In this document: piece by piece, positions 15,210 through 22,868 of the stretch | How positions within the stretch are numbered: position 1 is the first letter of the stretch | Layout: each line of letters starts with the position of its first letter | Origin: an uncultured Flavobacterium sp. | Lineage (GTDB): Bacteria; Bacteroidota; Bacteroidia; Flavobacteriales; Flavobacteriaceae | Assembly: GCF_946479975.1 (NCBI RefSeq) | Contig: NZ_CAMLIX010000035.1 | Coordinates: 1 to 27,693 of the forward strand | Direction: 5' to 3' | Length of the DNA stretch: 27,693 nt | Notes under the pieces: model-generated | Seen by the model: the letters and a program-made list of their open reading frames with translations, nothing else | Told to the model about the DNA's origin: nothing | Databases searched by the model: none | Translations under genes and position numbers: made by a program

Positions 15210-15246
15210 GTCTCAGTTTTTACAGTATAGCACTGAAAACTGAGAC
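15210..15246. repeat. CTCAGT-repeat hairpin
   Basis: GTCTCAGTTTT (15210-15220) pairs perfectly with AAAACTGAGAC (15236-15246), and CAGT/ACTG adds an inner stem. Flanking sequence from about 15195 to 15258 carries more CTCAGT/ACTGA copies. It lies between the convergent pepD and the small Lys-rich gene. No U-tract follows, so it is a repeat element more than a standard terminator. Confidence 0.7.
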
Positions 15247-15264
15247 TGCGACTGAAAACTAATT

Positions 15265-15375
15265 TTAGTCTCTTTTAGGAGAATTTTTCTTTTCTCTCTT
15301 TTCTTCTTTTTTTTCTTTAGCCGTTTTTAACGGTTCTTTTTTTGCTGTTTTTTTAGCATCTTGACCTTTTGCCAT
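15265..15375 (-). CDS. Small Lys-rich basic protein (36 residues)
   Basis: An open frame of 36 codons from an ATG at 15375 to a TAA at 15265. The product begins MAKGQDAKKTAKKEP and ends EKREKKNSPKRD, with 13 Lys, 2 Arg and 5 Glu. It has no hydrophobic segment, so it is probably an extended, nucleic-acid- or ribosome-associated polypeptide, by composition alone. I believe similar MAKGQDAKK proteins occur in flavobacteria, which supports a real gene, but I cannot check. A near-consensus -7 box (TATATTTA, minus strand) lies about 30 bp upstream. It is easily missed because of its length. Confidence 0.6.
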   Translation of the reverse strand: MAKGQDAKKTAKKEPLKTAKEKKEEKREKKNSPKRD

Positions 15376-15452
15376 AGTTGTATAAATTTGTTGGTTTTCT
15401 TAAGTAAATATAGGTAAAATCTGTAATTTTTTTTAGCTTTTAATTCAAAAAA

Positions 15453-15478
15453 AATCCTCAACTAGAAAATTGAGGATT
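15453..15478 (-). terminator. Intrinsic terminator of the CarboxypepD_reg gene
   Basis: AATCCTCAA (15453-15461) and TTGAGGATT (15470-15478) form a perfect 9-bp stem with an 8-nt loop, followed on the minus strand by a run of eight T. It begins 17 bp after the stop of the gene at 15495-16268. Confidence 0.88.
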
Positions 15479-15494
15479 GATTATTTGTATATGA

Positions 15495-16268
15495 CTAATT
15501 TTTCTTTAAGACCTTGTATTGTTCATAACAGGCGCTTATGGCATCCATAATCTGAAGGTCGTTTGCCGATTGTATGAAAGAATCAGAATAGTTGCATCGA
15601 TGCATAATTTCGGGAATTTCATCTTTACTTATACCTAATAATACAGAAACTGTTTCGCGATCGTATTTAGATTCTAAAAGAGTACGAACAGTGTCGTCTT
15701 TCTTCATTTCTTTTAATTTCTTGAGTTCTCGGCCGTTTTTTCCGAAGAAACCATAGAGCACATCGGCTGGGTTAAAAATAGATCCTAATACTTTTCCAAA
15801 CGCATTTGGAGCATATTCACCCGCTTCGTAACCTTGTGTAAGACCTGAAATACTATATCGGTAATTTTCTTTTGTTGGAATTAATTTAGAATCAATTTCA
15901 AGATATCCTGTTAATGTAAAAGGAGCAATAACAACTTCTTCTAAGGCAATTGCTTTTTCTGTAAGCTGAATACGAGTTACTTTGTTTTTTATCCAGTCAT
16001 TGGTCACTCTAATTCTTAAAGATTGAAATCCTAGAATAGTAAAGTGCAAGGTATCATTTACTTGAACATCTATTTCAAAATATCCTTTTTCGTCAGATTT
16101 AGCACCGCGAACTTTATTGGTGTTAATGATGTTTACACCTGAAAGTGGCTGTTTACTACTATCGTTAAGAATGTAACCTGAAACTCTTTGAGGAACTGTT
16201 GACTGCGTATCCTGCGCAAAACCAAAGTTAGCTAAAAGTGTAAAAAAGAAAACTGCGAAATATTTCAT
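15495..16268 (-). CDS. Exported carboxypeptidase-like regulatory domain protein
   Basis: A 257-residue protein with a signal peptide (MKYFAVFFFTLLANFGFAQ). Residues about 28-112 form a CarboxypepD_reg (peptidase-associated Ig-like) domain: RVSGYILNDSSKQPLSGVNI, then GAKSDEKGYFEID, then TLHFTILGFQSLRIRV and a final EEVVIAPF. This is the domain that usually precedes TonB-dependent outer-membrane receptors, but here no beta-barrel follows. The remaining 140 residues are soluble and contain two Cys (HRCNYSD; SACYEQY). It is a Bacteroidota stand-alone type, probably periplasmic or outer-membrane associated, of unknown function. It is a single gene with its own terminator, and no consensus promoter was found upstream. 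Confidence 0.85.
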   Translation of the reverse strand: MKYFAVFFFTLLANFGFAQDTQSTVPQRVSGYILNDSSKQPLSGVNIINTNKVRGAKSDEKGYFEIDVQVNDTLHFTILGFQSLRIRVTNDWIKNKVTRIQLTEKAIALEEVVIAPFTLTGYLEIDSKLIPTKENYRYSISGLTQGYEAGEYAPNAFGKVLGSIFNPADVLYGFFGKNGRELKKLKEMKKDDTVRTLLESKYDRETVSVLLGISKDEIPEIMHRCNYSDSFIQSANDLQIMDAISACYEQYKVLKKN

Positions 16269-16412
16269 ATCGTGATTTAAAGCACTAAAAGTAATAAATC
16301 AGGATTAAATATCTCCTAGTCTTGGAATTTAATTATAAGAAAATTAACAAAGGCCAGAGTATTGTTTTAGATTGCAATAAATATTTGCAGAGAATTAAAT
16401 TTAGAGCATAAA

Positions 16413-16450
16413 AAAATCCCAAATTCCAAGAATCTGGAATTTGGGATTTT
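16413..16450 (-). terminator. Strong intrinsic terminator of the helicase gene
   Basis: A perfect 16-bp stem (16413-16428 with 16435-16450) closes a 6-nt loop. It is flanked by A-runs on the left that give a U-tract on the minus strand, so it ends the helicase transcript 21 bp after its stop. The rest of the 16269-16471 gap shows nothing else recognisable. Confidence 0.92.
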
Positions 16451-16471
16451 ATATTTTAAGAAATTAAATAA

Positions 16472-18391
16472 TTAATCTCTTCTTGTTCTTCTTGGTCTTG
16501 AGCTGTCGCCAAAGTTATCTGAACGTCTTGGAGCTCTGTCAGAACCACCTTCGTTTCTTGGAGCAGAACTTCTAAAACCACCTTCTCTTTTTGGAGCAGA
16601 GTTTCTATCGCTTCTGAAACCACCTTCACGTGATCCACCGTCTCTTGAAGAATTTCTATCTCCTCCTCTGAATCCGCCAGAACCTTCGCGTCTTGGTGCA
16701 AAGTTTCCTTCTCTTCTAGGTCCTCCAGAGCTTCTTCCGCCACCACCACGATTGTTGTGATCACGTCTTCCACCACCGTCATTTTTAGAAATTTCAACAT
16801 TAATACGACGACCTTCTAATTGAACGTTGTTTAAAACATCCATTACTTTATCAGTAAATTGAGGATCAGTATTAAAGAATGAGAATCCTTCTTTTACATC
16901 AACTTTAAAGATATCATCACGACCTAAGTCTAATGTTTCTTTTAAGTAATCTTTTAATGACATCCAGTCGAAGTTGTCTCTAGAACCAATGTTTACGAAA
17001 TAACGAACTGCTCCGTTATTATTGAATTCTCTTGGTTCAGCATCACCTCTTTCACGTCTGTCAGAAGATTGAGCAGAAATATCTCTGTTCTTTTTATAGT
17101 AATTAATAAAACGGTTAAATTCAACTGAAACCATTTTCTTAATCAATTCTTCTTTAGATAAGCCTTCAAGAACTATATTAATAGCTGGAAGGTAGTTGTC
17201 AATTTCGTGATCAACTTCAGTATCTTTAATTTTAGTTGCTAAGTGCAATAATTGAATTTCGCAGATTTCGATTCCAGAAGGAATAACTTTTTCTTCGAAT
17301 TTTTGTTTGATAATTCTTTCGATAGAAGAAATTTTACGTAATTCACTTTTAGTAACAATTACGATAGAAGTTCCTAATCTTCCAGCTCTACCAGTACGTC
17401 CAGAACGGTGATTGTATGTTTCAATCTCGTCAGGTAATTGATAGTTTACTACGTGAGTAATATTATCAACGTCAATTCCACGTGCAGCAACGTCAGTTGC
17501 AACAAGCATCTGAATTTGTCTTCCACGGAAAGATTTCATTACACCATCACGTTGCGCTTGAGATAAATCTCCGTGTAACGCAGCAGCGCTATATCCATCT
17601 TCAATTAATTTCTCAGCAATAGCTTGTGTGTCTCTTTTTGTACGACAGAAAACTACAGAGAAAATATCTGGATTAGCATCGGCGATACGTTTCAAAGCTT
17701 CGTAACGGTCACGTGCATTCACCAAGTAAAATTCGTGAGAAACTGTTGCAGAACCAGAGTTTTTAGCTCCTACAGTAATTTCTAATGGATCGCTCATGAA
17801 TTGTTTTGCAATTCTAGCAACCTCTTGTGGCATAGTTGCAGAGAACAACCATGTACTTTTTTCGTCTGGAGTATCTGATAAGATAGATACGATGTCTTCA
17901 TAGAATCCCATGTTCAACATCTCATCAGCCTCATCAAGAATACAGTAATCTATATTTTTAATGTTAACTAACCCTCTGTTAATCATGTCTTGCATTCTCC
18001 CCGGAGTTGCCACAATAATTTGTGCCCCTCTCTTAATATCCCTGGCTTGCTCTGTAATACTAGCCCCGCCGTAAACTGCTACCACATTAATACCTTTTTC
18101 GTATTTTGAGTAGTTTTTAAGTTCGTTGGTAATCTGTAAACAAAGTTCTCGTGTTGGCGATAAAACTAATGCTTGTGTGTTTCTATTGTCAGCATCAATT
18201 TTTTGAATTAGCGGAAAACCGAAAGCTGCCGTTTTCCCTGTCCCTGTCTGAGCCAACGCAACCATATCTGTGTCTTTTTCCAATAATAGGGGAATCGCCT
18301 TTTCCTGTACCTCTGACGGATTTTCAAATCCTAGATCTAAAATCGCCTTCAGTAACGATTCATTCAATCCTAATTGTTCAAATTTATTCAT
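16472..18391 (-). CDS. DEAD-box RNA helicase (DeaD/CsdA type) with RG-rich tail
   Basis: A 639-residue ATP-dependent RNA helicase, probably acting in ribosome assembly and mRNA remodelling in the cold. The Q motif lies near residues 3-32, motif I AQTGTGKT at 47-54, PTREL at 79-83, DEAD at 153-156, SAT at 184-186 and HRSGRTGR at 328-335. Residues about 463-537 form a DbpA-type RNA-binding domain (YFVNIGSRDNFDWMSLKDYL... VEISKNDGG). Residues about 538-639 are a low-complexity tail rich in Arg, Gly and Ser (RREG, GGFR, RGG). I start at the ATG at 18391. The frame reaches a TTG at 18415, but that lies inside the predicted -7 box. A strong terminator follows. Confidence 0.96.
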   Translation of the reverse strand: MNKFEQLGLNESLLKAILDLGFENPSEVQEKAIPLLLEKDTDMVALAQTGTGKTAAFGFPLIQKIDADNRNTQALVLSPTRELCLQITNELKNYSKYEKGINVVAVYGGASITEQARDIKRGAQIIVATPGRMQDMINRGLVNIKNIDYCILDEADEMLNMGFYEDIVSILSDTPDEKSTWLFSATMPQEVARIAKQFMSDPLEITVGAKNSGSATVSHEFYLVNARDRYEALKRIADANPDIFSVVFCRTKRDTQAIAEKLIEDGYSAAALHGDLSQAQRDGVMKSFRGRQIQMLVATDVAARGIDVDNITHVVNYQLPDEIETYNHRSGRTGRAGRLGTSIVIVTKSELRKISSIERIIKQKFEEKVIPSGIEICEIQLLHLATKIKDTEVDHEIDNYLPAINIVLEGLSKEELIKKMVSVEFNRFINYYKKNRDISAQSSDRRERGDAEPREFNNNGAVRYFVNIGSRDNFDWMSLKDYLKETLDLGRDDIFKVDVKEGFSFFNTDPQFTDKVMDVLNNVQLEGRRINVEISKNDGGGRRDHNNRGGGGRSSGGPRREGNFAPRREGSGGFRGGDRNSSRDGGSREGGFRSDRNSAPKREGGFRSSAPRNEGGSDRAPRRSDNFGDSSRPRRTRRD

Positions 18392-18412
18392 ATATGTATT
18401 TAAAATAGGGTG

Positions 18413-18420
18413 CAAAATTA
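18413..18420 (-). promoter_or_regulatory. -7 box of the helicase gene
   Basis: On the minus strand TAATTTTG is a perfect TAnnTTTG match 21 bp before the ATG at 18391, giving a leader of about 15 nt. It excludes the alternative TTG start at 18415. The rest of the gap to the next gene (18421-18595) is AT-rich and shows only a short TCTAAAATTTAGA palindrome near 18558. Confidence 0.65.
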
Positions 18421-18595
18421 CAGTTAATTATTCAAAAAAACTAATGCAATTTTAAGATTTATACATTTGTTAAGATTTGATTATCAAAAAGTTACATATT
18501 TATTAAAATGATTTTTCGTCTTAACCCCCTAAATTCGTTAAAAAATACGTCTTGAAATCTAAAATTTAGACCTTAAAATGTTGTATTTGAAACAA

Positions 18596-19174
18596 TTATT
18601 TTGCGTCGTTCAGAAAATCAATAAGTTGCTGAACTGCTTTTCCACGATGTCCAATTCTATTTTTTGTTTCTAAAGGCAGTTGAGCAAAGGTCTCGCTGTA
18701 ATTTTCAGGTTGAAAAATGGGATCATATCCAAAACCATTTGTACCATTTTTAGTTACTGTGATTTCTCCTTTTGCAATTCCAGTAAATAAATACTGTTTT
18801 CCTTTAAGGTTTAAAGTAATAACAGTTTTAAACTGGGCATTACGATTTTCTTCATTTTTTAAAGCTTCCAAAAGTTTATTCATATTATCGTCAGCATTTT
18901 TTTGCTCGCCGGCATAACGTGCAGAGTAAACTCCAGGTTCTCCATTTATAGTCTGTACTTCTAAACCTGTATCATCGGCAAAACAATCATACCCATATTT
19001 TCGAGTCACATAATCGGCTTTTAGAATCGCGTTTCCTTCAATTGTATCGGCAGTTTCTGGAATATCTTCTAAACAATTAATATCTTCTAGGCTCAATATT
19101 TTAATATTTTCTGGAAGCATACTCTGAATTTCGGCGATTTTATTTTTGTTGTTGGAAGCGAAAACAAGATTCAT
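18596..19174 (-). CDS. rdgB: Non-canonical purine NTP diphosphatase (RdgB/HAM1)
   Basis: A 192-residue house-cleaning enzyme that hydrolyses dITP, XTP and ITP to monophosphates and pyrophosphate, keeping deaminated purines out of DNA and RNA. Motifs are [14 protein letters not shown] at the N-terminus (substrate loop), FADDTGLEV (65-73, with the catalytic Asp pair at 67 and 68), GVYSARYAG (81-89), [10 protein letters not shown] and the C-terminal [10 protein letters not shown] prefer the ATG at 19174 over the upstream ATG at 19201. The family normally starts MxLVFAS, and the -7 box at 19210-19217 would place the transcript start almost at 19201. It is divergent from the ABC transporter gene. 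Confidence 0.93.
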   Translation of the reverse strand: MNLVFASNNKNKIAEIQSMLPENIKILSLEDINCLEDIPETADTIEGNAILKADYVTRKYGYDCFADDTGLEVQTINGEPGVYSARYAGEQKNADDNMNKLLEALKNEENRNAQFKTVITLNLKGKQYLFTGIAKGEITVTKNGTNGFGYDPIFQPENYSETFAQLPLETKNRIGHRGKAVQQLIDFLNDAK

Positions 19175-19209
19175 AAAGTTTCTATTTTGGTTGGAATACA
19201 TTTTAAAGA

Positions 19210-19217
19210 CAAATTTA
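19210..19217 (-). promoter_or_regulatory. -7 box of rdgB
   Basis: On the minus strand TAAATTTG is a perfect match to TAnnTTTG. It lies 35 bp before the chosen rdgB ATG and only 7 bp from the opposing -7 box at 19225-19232. Confidence 0.6.
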
Positions 19218-19224
19218 GAATTCT

Positions 19225-19232
19225 TATATTTG
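19225..19232 (+). promoter_or_regulatory. -7 box of the ABC transporter gene
   Basis: TATATTTG is a perfect TAnnTTTG match 24 bp before the ABC transporter ATG. No TTG at the expected -33 spacing was found. It is back to back with the rdgB -7 box. Confidence 0.6.
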
Positions 19233-19256
19233 ATAGAGTATCAAAATTAAAAATAA

Positions 19257-21035
19257 ATGCAATTATCAGTTCTTTATAAAAAAATCTTACCCTTTGTAAA
19301 GCCATACAGAAAAATGGTAATTGCAACTTTACTACTTACTTTTTTGGGTTCATTTGCGGCGCAGGTAAACGCTGTAATCTTAAAATATACTGTTGATACT
19401 ATAAATAATTTGATGGTTGCCCACGAACCATTGTCAAAAGGATTTCATTTGCTCGGTATTATAAGTATCGTATTGCTGACAAAAGAATTAGTAAATTCAA
19501 TTGTTCAATTTGGACAAAAATTTTACGGAGAAAAACTCAGAATCTTTATAACCCGAGATATTTCTCAAACCATTGTCGAAAAAATTCTGAGCTACAGAAT
19601 GGAGTTTTATACTTCTGACGAAAACGAAAGTGGAAAACTCCAAACCAGAATTGATGCCGGAATCAGCAGTTTAACCCGATTGGTCCAGAACTTTTTTATT
19701 GATATTCTGCCTTTGTTTGCCAACGCTTTTGTGGCTTTAGTTATTATGTTTTATACGAATGTGTATGTGGGTTTAGTAAGTTTATGCATCGTTCCAGTTT
19801 ACTTTTATATCAGTCAATTACAGGCGACAAAATTGAGCGGATTCAGAAGAAGAATGCGAAATTACCGCGAAACAAAAAATAACGGCATTATAAGTTTAAT
19901 CGAATCTATAACCGTCATTAAGTCTTTTGTAAGAGAGCCTTCAGAAGCAGATCGTCATCAGAAAATTCAGTTTGAAATGACCGAAAATCAGCTGGCGACG
20001 CGAAAAACCAGTTTTATTTTTGAAAGTATTAAAAGTTTTGTAGAACAAATTGGAGTCGTGATTATTATAATATTGACGGCTTATTTTGTTTTGAATAATC
20101 AAATGACTATTGGTGCGATCATGTTCCATATTATGCTTTTTAATAATGTGTCGTCTCCAATAAGACAACTGCATCGTATTTATGATGAAGTAAATGATGC
20201 TTTAATTTATTCGGAAGGATTTTTTGATATTTTAGAAGCAGAACACGAAACAGAAACCAGTGGTGATTATATTCCAGAGAAAATTGTGGGATTAATTGAA
20301 GTTAAAAATGTTGACTTTATTTATCCAAACGGAACTCAGGCGCTTTATGATATTAACTTTACAGTAAAACCCAACGAAACGTCTGCTTTGGTCGGATTAA
20401 GCGGTGCAGGAAAAAGTACGGTTATTAATTTGTTGGATAAATTCTACCTTCCATCAGCTGGGAAAATCTTTTTAGACGGAGTAGATTTAATAGATTACAA
20501 CACCGATTTTCTACGCAAAAATATTGGTTTGGTTTTGCAAAAGAATCATATTTTTAAAGGAACAATTGCAGAGAATATTTTATACGGAGATCCTGAAGCT
20601 TCTCAAGAAGATGTTATTGAAGCGGCAAAACAAGCTTATATTCATGAACAAGTAATACAACTGCCAAAAGGTTACGACTCTGATGCGCATTTGCTTTCTG
20701 GCGGTCAGCAGCAACGAATTGCCATTGCCAGATTGTTTTTAAAAAATCCACCAATTATCTTTTTAGATGAGCCGACAGCAAGTTTAGATGCAATTGCAAC
20801 CGAACAAATTAAGAAATCTTTAGACGCTATCAAAAAGGACAGAACAGTTATTATCATATCGCACAGTATTTCTCAAATTATTGATGCGTCGAATATTATT
20901 GTTTTAGAAAAAGGAAGATGTGTCGAAAAAGGAACACATGATGAATTGTACGATAATAAAGGAACCTATTACCAAATTTTTATGGCAATGGCCAACAGTC
21001 TCAATATTGAAAAAATCACTCAGACTTTTGATTGA
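19257..21035 (+). CDS. ABC-type half-transporter (permease and ATPase fused)
   Basis: A 592-residue inner-membrane protein with one six-helix exporter domain (about residues 15-315) fused to one ATPase domain (about 340-580). It should work as a homodimer like MsbA. ATPase motifs are complete: Walker A GLSGAGKST (380-388), Q-loop Gln428, signature LSGGQQQR (480-487), Walker B IIFLDEP with Glu505, and switch His536 (ISHS). The substrate is not evident; a lipid or peptide exporter is the usual expectation. It is divergent from rdgB. Its last 20 bp overlap the 3' end of the convergent DUF2809 gene. Confidence 0.94.
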   Translation: MQLSVLYKKILPFVKPYRKMVIATLLLTFLGSFAAQVNAVILKYTVDTINNLMVAHEPLSKGFHLLGIISIVLLTKELVNSIVQFGQKFYGEKLRIFITRDISQTIVEKILSYRMEFYTSDENESGKLQTRIDAGISSLTRLVQNFFIDILPLFANAFVALVIMFYTNVYVGLVSLCIVPVYFYISQLQATKLSGFRRRMRNYRETKNNGIISLIESITVIKSFVREPSEADRHQKIQFEMTENQLATRKTSFIFESIKSFVEQIGVVIIIILTAYFVLNNQMTIGAIMFHIMLFNNVSSPIRQLHRIYDEVNDALIYSEGFFDILEAEHETETSGDYIPEKIVGLIEVKNVDFIYPNGTQALYDINFTVKPNETSALVGLSGAGKSTVINLLDKFYLPSAGKIFLDGVDLIDYNTDFLRKNIGLVLQKNHIFKGTIAENILYGDPEASQEDVIEAAKQAYIHEQVIQLPKGYDSDAHLLSGGQQQRIAIARLFLKNPPIIFLDEPTASLDAIATEQIKKSLDAIKKDRTVIIISHSISQIIDASNIIVLEKGRCVEKGTHDELYDNKGTYYQIFMAMANSLNIEKITQTFD

Positions 21036-21399
21036 AAATTTTTAAAGTAATTTTTTCCAAAATAAAAGCGGCCAAACTTCCAAAAGTGTAAGCTAGAATA
21101 TCAGACCATAAAAATCCTTGGCCTAAAACATATCTGCCAAAAAGTGTTTTTCTTAATTCAATCATCCATTGTGCCTGATAAAGTTGAAGGAATTCAATAC
21201 AGTAACAAATTAAAAGAGACATCACAAAAATTGAAAATGCTTTTTGAAAGGGCAGAAATATTCGAATCAAAAAGTAAATCATAACTGCATAAAGAAAATC
21301 GCCAATCCATAGCGGAATAAAAGTTATTTTTCTGGAAAGAATTCCGAGTGCGATAATGCTTAGAAAAATGAAAAAGTAATAGATTCGGGATTTATTCAA
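21016..21399 (-). CDS. DUF2809 small membrane protein
   Basis: A 127-residue integral membrane protein with four predicted helices: residues about 8-22, 29-49, 55-74 and 97-117. The conserved-looking stretches WIGDFLYAVMIYFLIR, CYCIEFLQLYQAQW and LGQGFLWSDILAY match my memory of DUF2809, a family related in layout to VanZ-like proteins. Acidic residues inside or near helices (GDFLY, CIEFLQL, WSDILAY) may be functional. Its last six codons plus stop overlap the ABC transporter 3' end on the other strand, so the two genes converge without a terminator between them. The role is unknown. Confidence 0.82.
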   Translation of the reverse strand: MNKSRIYYFFIFLSIIALGILSRKITFIPLWIGDFLYAVMIYFLIRIFLPFQKAFSIFVMSLLICYCIEFLQLYQAQWMIELRKTLFGRYVLGQGFLWSDILAYTFGSLAAFILEKITLKIFNQKSE

Positions 21400-21464
21400 A
21401 ATGGATTTTTACTGTATTATTTTTGAAAACAAATCTACAATAATAACACGATTGTTTTCGTCAT

Positions 21465-21557
21465 TTCCCTTTGTCAAAGCTTTAAACAAACTAACCGCAA
21501 TAATTGTCATTTTATGACAAAAATGAGCAAAGGGAATTTAAATTGAAGTTTTGACAA
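21465..21557. promoter_or_regulatory. Cluster of TTGTCA half-sites upstream of the GH88 gene
   Basis: The 285-bp gap 21400-21684 holds four copies of TTGTCA: two forward (21471-21476, 21504-21509) and two inverted (21515-21520, 21552-21557). The inner pair forms a perfect 7-bp inverted repeat, TTGTCAT-ttt-ATGACAA (21504-21520). A separate inverted repeat, TTCCCTTTG/CAAAGGGAA (21465-21473/21528-21536), encloses it. The arrangement suggests an operator region for the downstream hydrolase. No TAnnTTTG box was found in the gap. Confidence 0.5.
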
Positions 21558-21684
21558 AGAAAGAACTCAAAAAAAATGGGTTTCGATAGTACATTTTCTG
21601 GGGTCGAAAAATACAAAGATCTAAATGCATTTGGTTTATTTCATAAATTTATCATTTCAATTAACTATCTATCAAAATAACCAC

Positions 21685-22863
21685 ATGAAGGCAAATATTC
21701 TTTCCCTGATAACCGCTTTGTTTCTTTTAGGAAATCAAGGGCATTCTCAAAGTAATAATTCTTTTAATATTAAAAAACAATTGGATTATTGCGCAACACA
21801 AGCTTCAAAAACTTTAAAAGTGATTCCGAATGACGGAACTTCACCGCGAACAGTTCCAAACGGAAGTAGTGGATGGAAATTCGTAAACTACAAAGATTGG
21901 ACAAGCGGTTTCTGGCCTGGAGAATTGTGGTATTTATACGAAGCCACAAAAGATAAAAAATGGAAAAAAGAAGCCGATAAATTCAGCCGATTTCTAACTC
22001 CTTTATCTGTCAGTAAAGCTGGAGATCATGATTTAGGATTTCAGGTTTTTAATAGTTTCGGAAACGGATATCGATTGACTAAAAATCCAGAATACAAAGA
22101 AATCATTCTAAAAACTGCCGATACTTTGGCTACACTTTTTAATCCGAAAGTGGGAACAATTCAATCTTGGCCTCATAATAAAATGGGCGGTCATAATACC
22201 ATTATCGATAATATGATGAATTTGGAATTACTGTTTTGGGCTTCAAAAAATGGAGGTAGCAAAAAGCTCTACGATATAGCTGTAAAACATGCCGAAACAA
22301 CTATGGCCAATCATTTCAGACCAGATAATACATCTTATCACGTTATTATTTATGATTTCGAAACAGGAAAAAAGATAAAAGGAAGAACGGCACAAGGTTA
22401 TAGTGATGATAGTATGTGGGCGCGCGGACAGGCTTGGGCGATTTACGGTTTTACAATGACGTACAGAGAAACTAAAGATGCTAAATTTTTAGAATTTGCA
22501 CACAAAGTGGCGCGAGTTTATTTGGATAAATTAACGACAGAGGATTTGGTTCCGTATTGGGATTTTAATGCACCCAATATTCCGAACGAACCTAGAGATG
22601 CATCTGCAGCAGCAATTGTATCTTCTGCGCTTTTAGAATTGAGTTCTTATACTAAAGACAAGAATTTAAAGTCTGAATATCTGGCTAAAGCTAAAAAAAT
22701 GATGGTGTCTCTTTCAGAGAAATATCAAGGCCATGATGTTAATTCAGCATTTTTATTGCATTCAACAGGACATAAACCCGCGGGAAGCGAGATCGATTGT
22801 TCTATAAATTACGCAGATTATTACTATCTTGAGGCATTGTTAAGACTTCAAAAATTAAAATAG
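21685..22863 (+). CDS. GH88 unsaturated glucuronyl hydrolase
   Basis: A 392-residue exported enzyme of glycoside hydrolase family 88. It hydrates and releases the 4,5-unsaturated uronic acid left on oligosaccharides after polysaccharide lyases cut glycosaminoglycans, gellan or similar polymers. The signal peptide is MKANILSLITALFLLGNQGHS. Family landmarks are DWTSGFWPGELWYLY, AGDHDLGFQVF (Asp116), NTIIDNMMNLELLFW (Asp175), QGYSDDSMWARGQAWAIYGF and YADYYYLEALLR. Asp116 and Asp175 correspond to the catalytic pair of the Bacillus enzyme (D88, D149). I start at the ATG at 21685, because upstream in-frame codons would put a non-signal extension before the signal peptide. No SusC/SusD, lyase or sulfatase gene is nearby. 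A small lipoprotein gene follows after 5 bp. Confidence 0.93.
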   Translation: MKANILSLITALFLLGNQGHSQSNNSFNIKKQLDYCATQASKTLKVIPNDGTSPRTVPNGSSGWKFVNYKDWTSGFWPGELWYLYEATKDKKWKKEADKFSRFLTPLSVSKAGDHDLGFQVFNSFGNGYRLTKNPEYKEIILKTADTLATLFNPKVGTIQSWPHNKMGGHNTIIDNMMNLELLFWASKNGGSKKLYDIAVKHAETTMANHFRPDNTSYHVIIYDFETGKKIKGRTAQGYSDDSMWARGQAWAIYGFTMTYRETKDAKFLEFAHKVARVYLDKLTTEDLVPYWDFNAPNIPNEPRDASAAAIVSSALLELSSYTKDKNLKSEYLAKAKKMMVSLSEKYQGHDVNSAFLLHSTGHKPAGSEIDCSINYADYYYLEALLRLQKLK

Positions 22864-22868
22864 AAATT

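Noticed and set aside
16456..16800. Acidic 114-codon frame overlapping the helicase 3' end
   Set aside because: It is an out-of-frame reading of the RG-rich tail. The composition (Glu/Val/Leu runs) mirrors the repeats, and the helicase frame has the family motifs.
18392..18415. Eight-residue upstream extension of the helicase starting with TTG
   Set aside because: The TTG lies within the predicted -7 box, and the family starts just before the Q motif, as the ATG at 18391 does.
21625..21684. N-terminal extension of the GH88 protein
   Set aside because: The extra 20 residues precede a typical signal peptide; the ATG at 21685 puts that signal at the true N-terminus.
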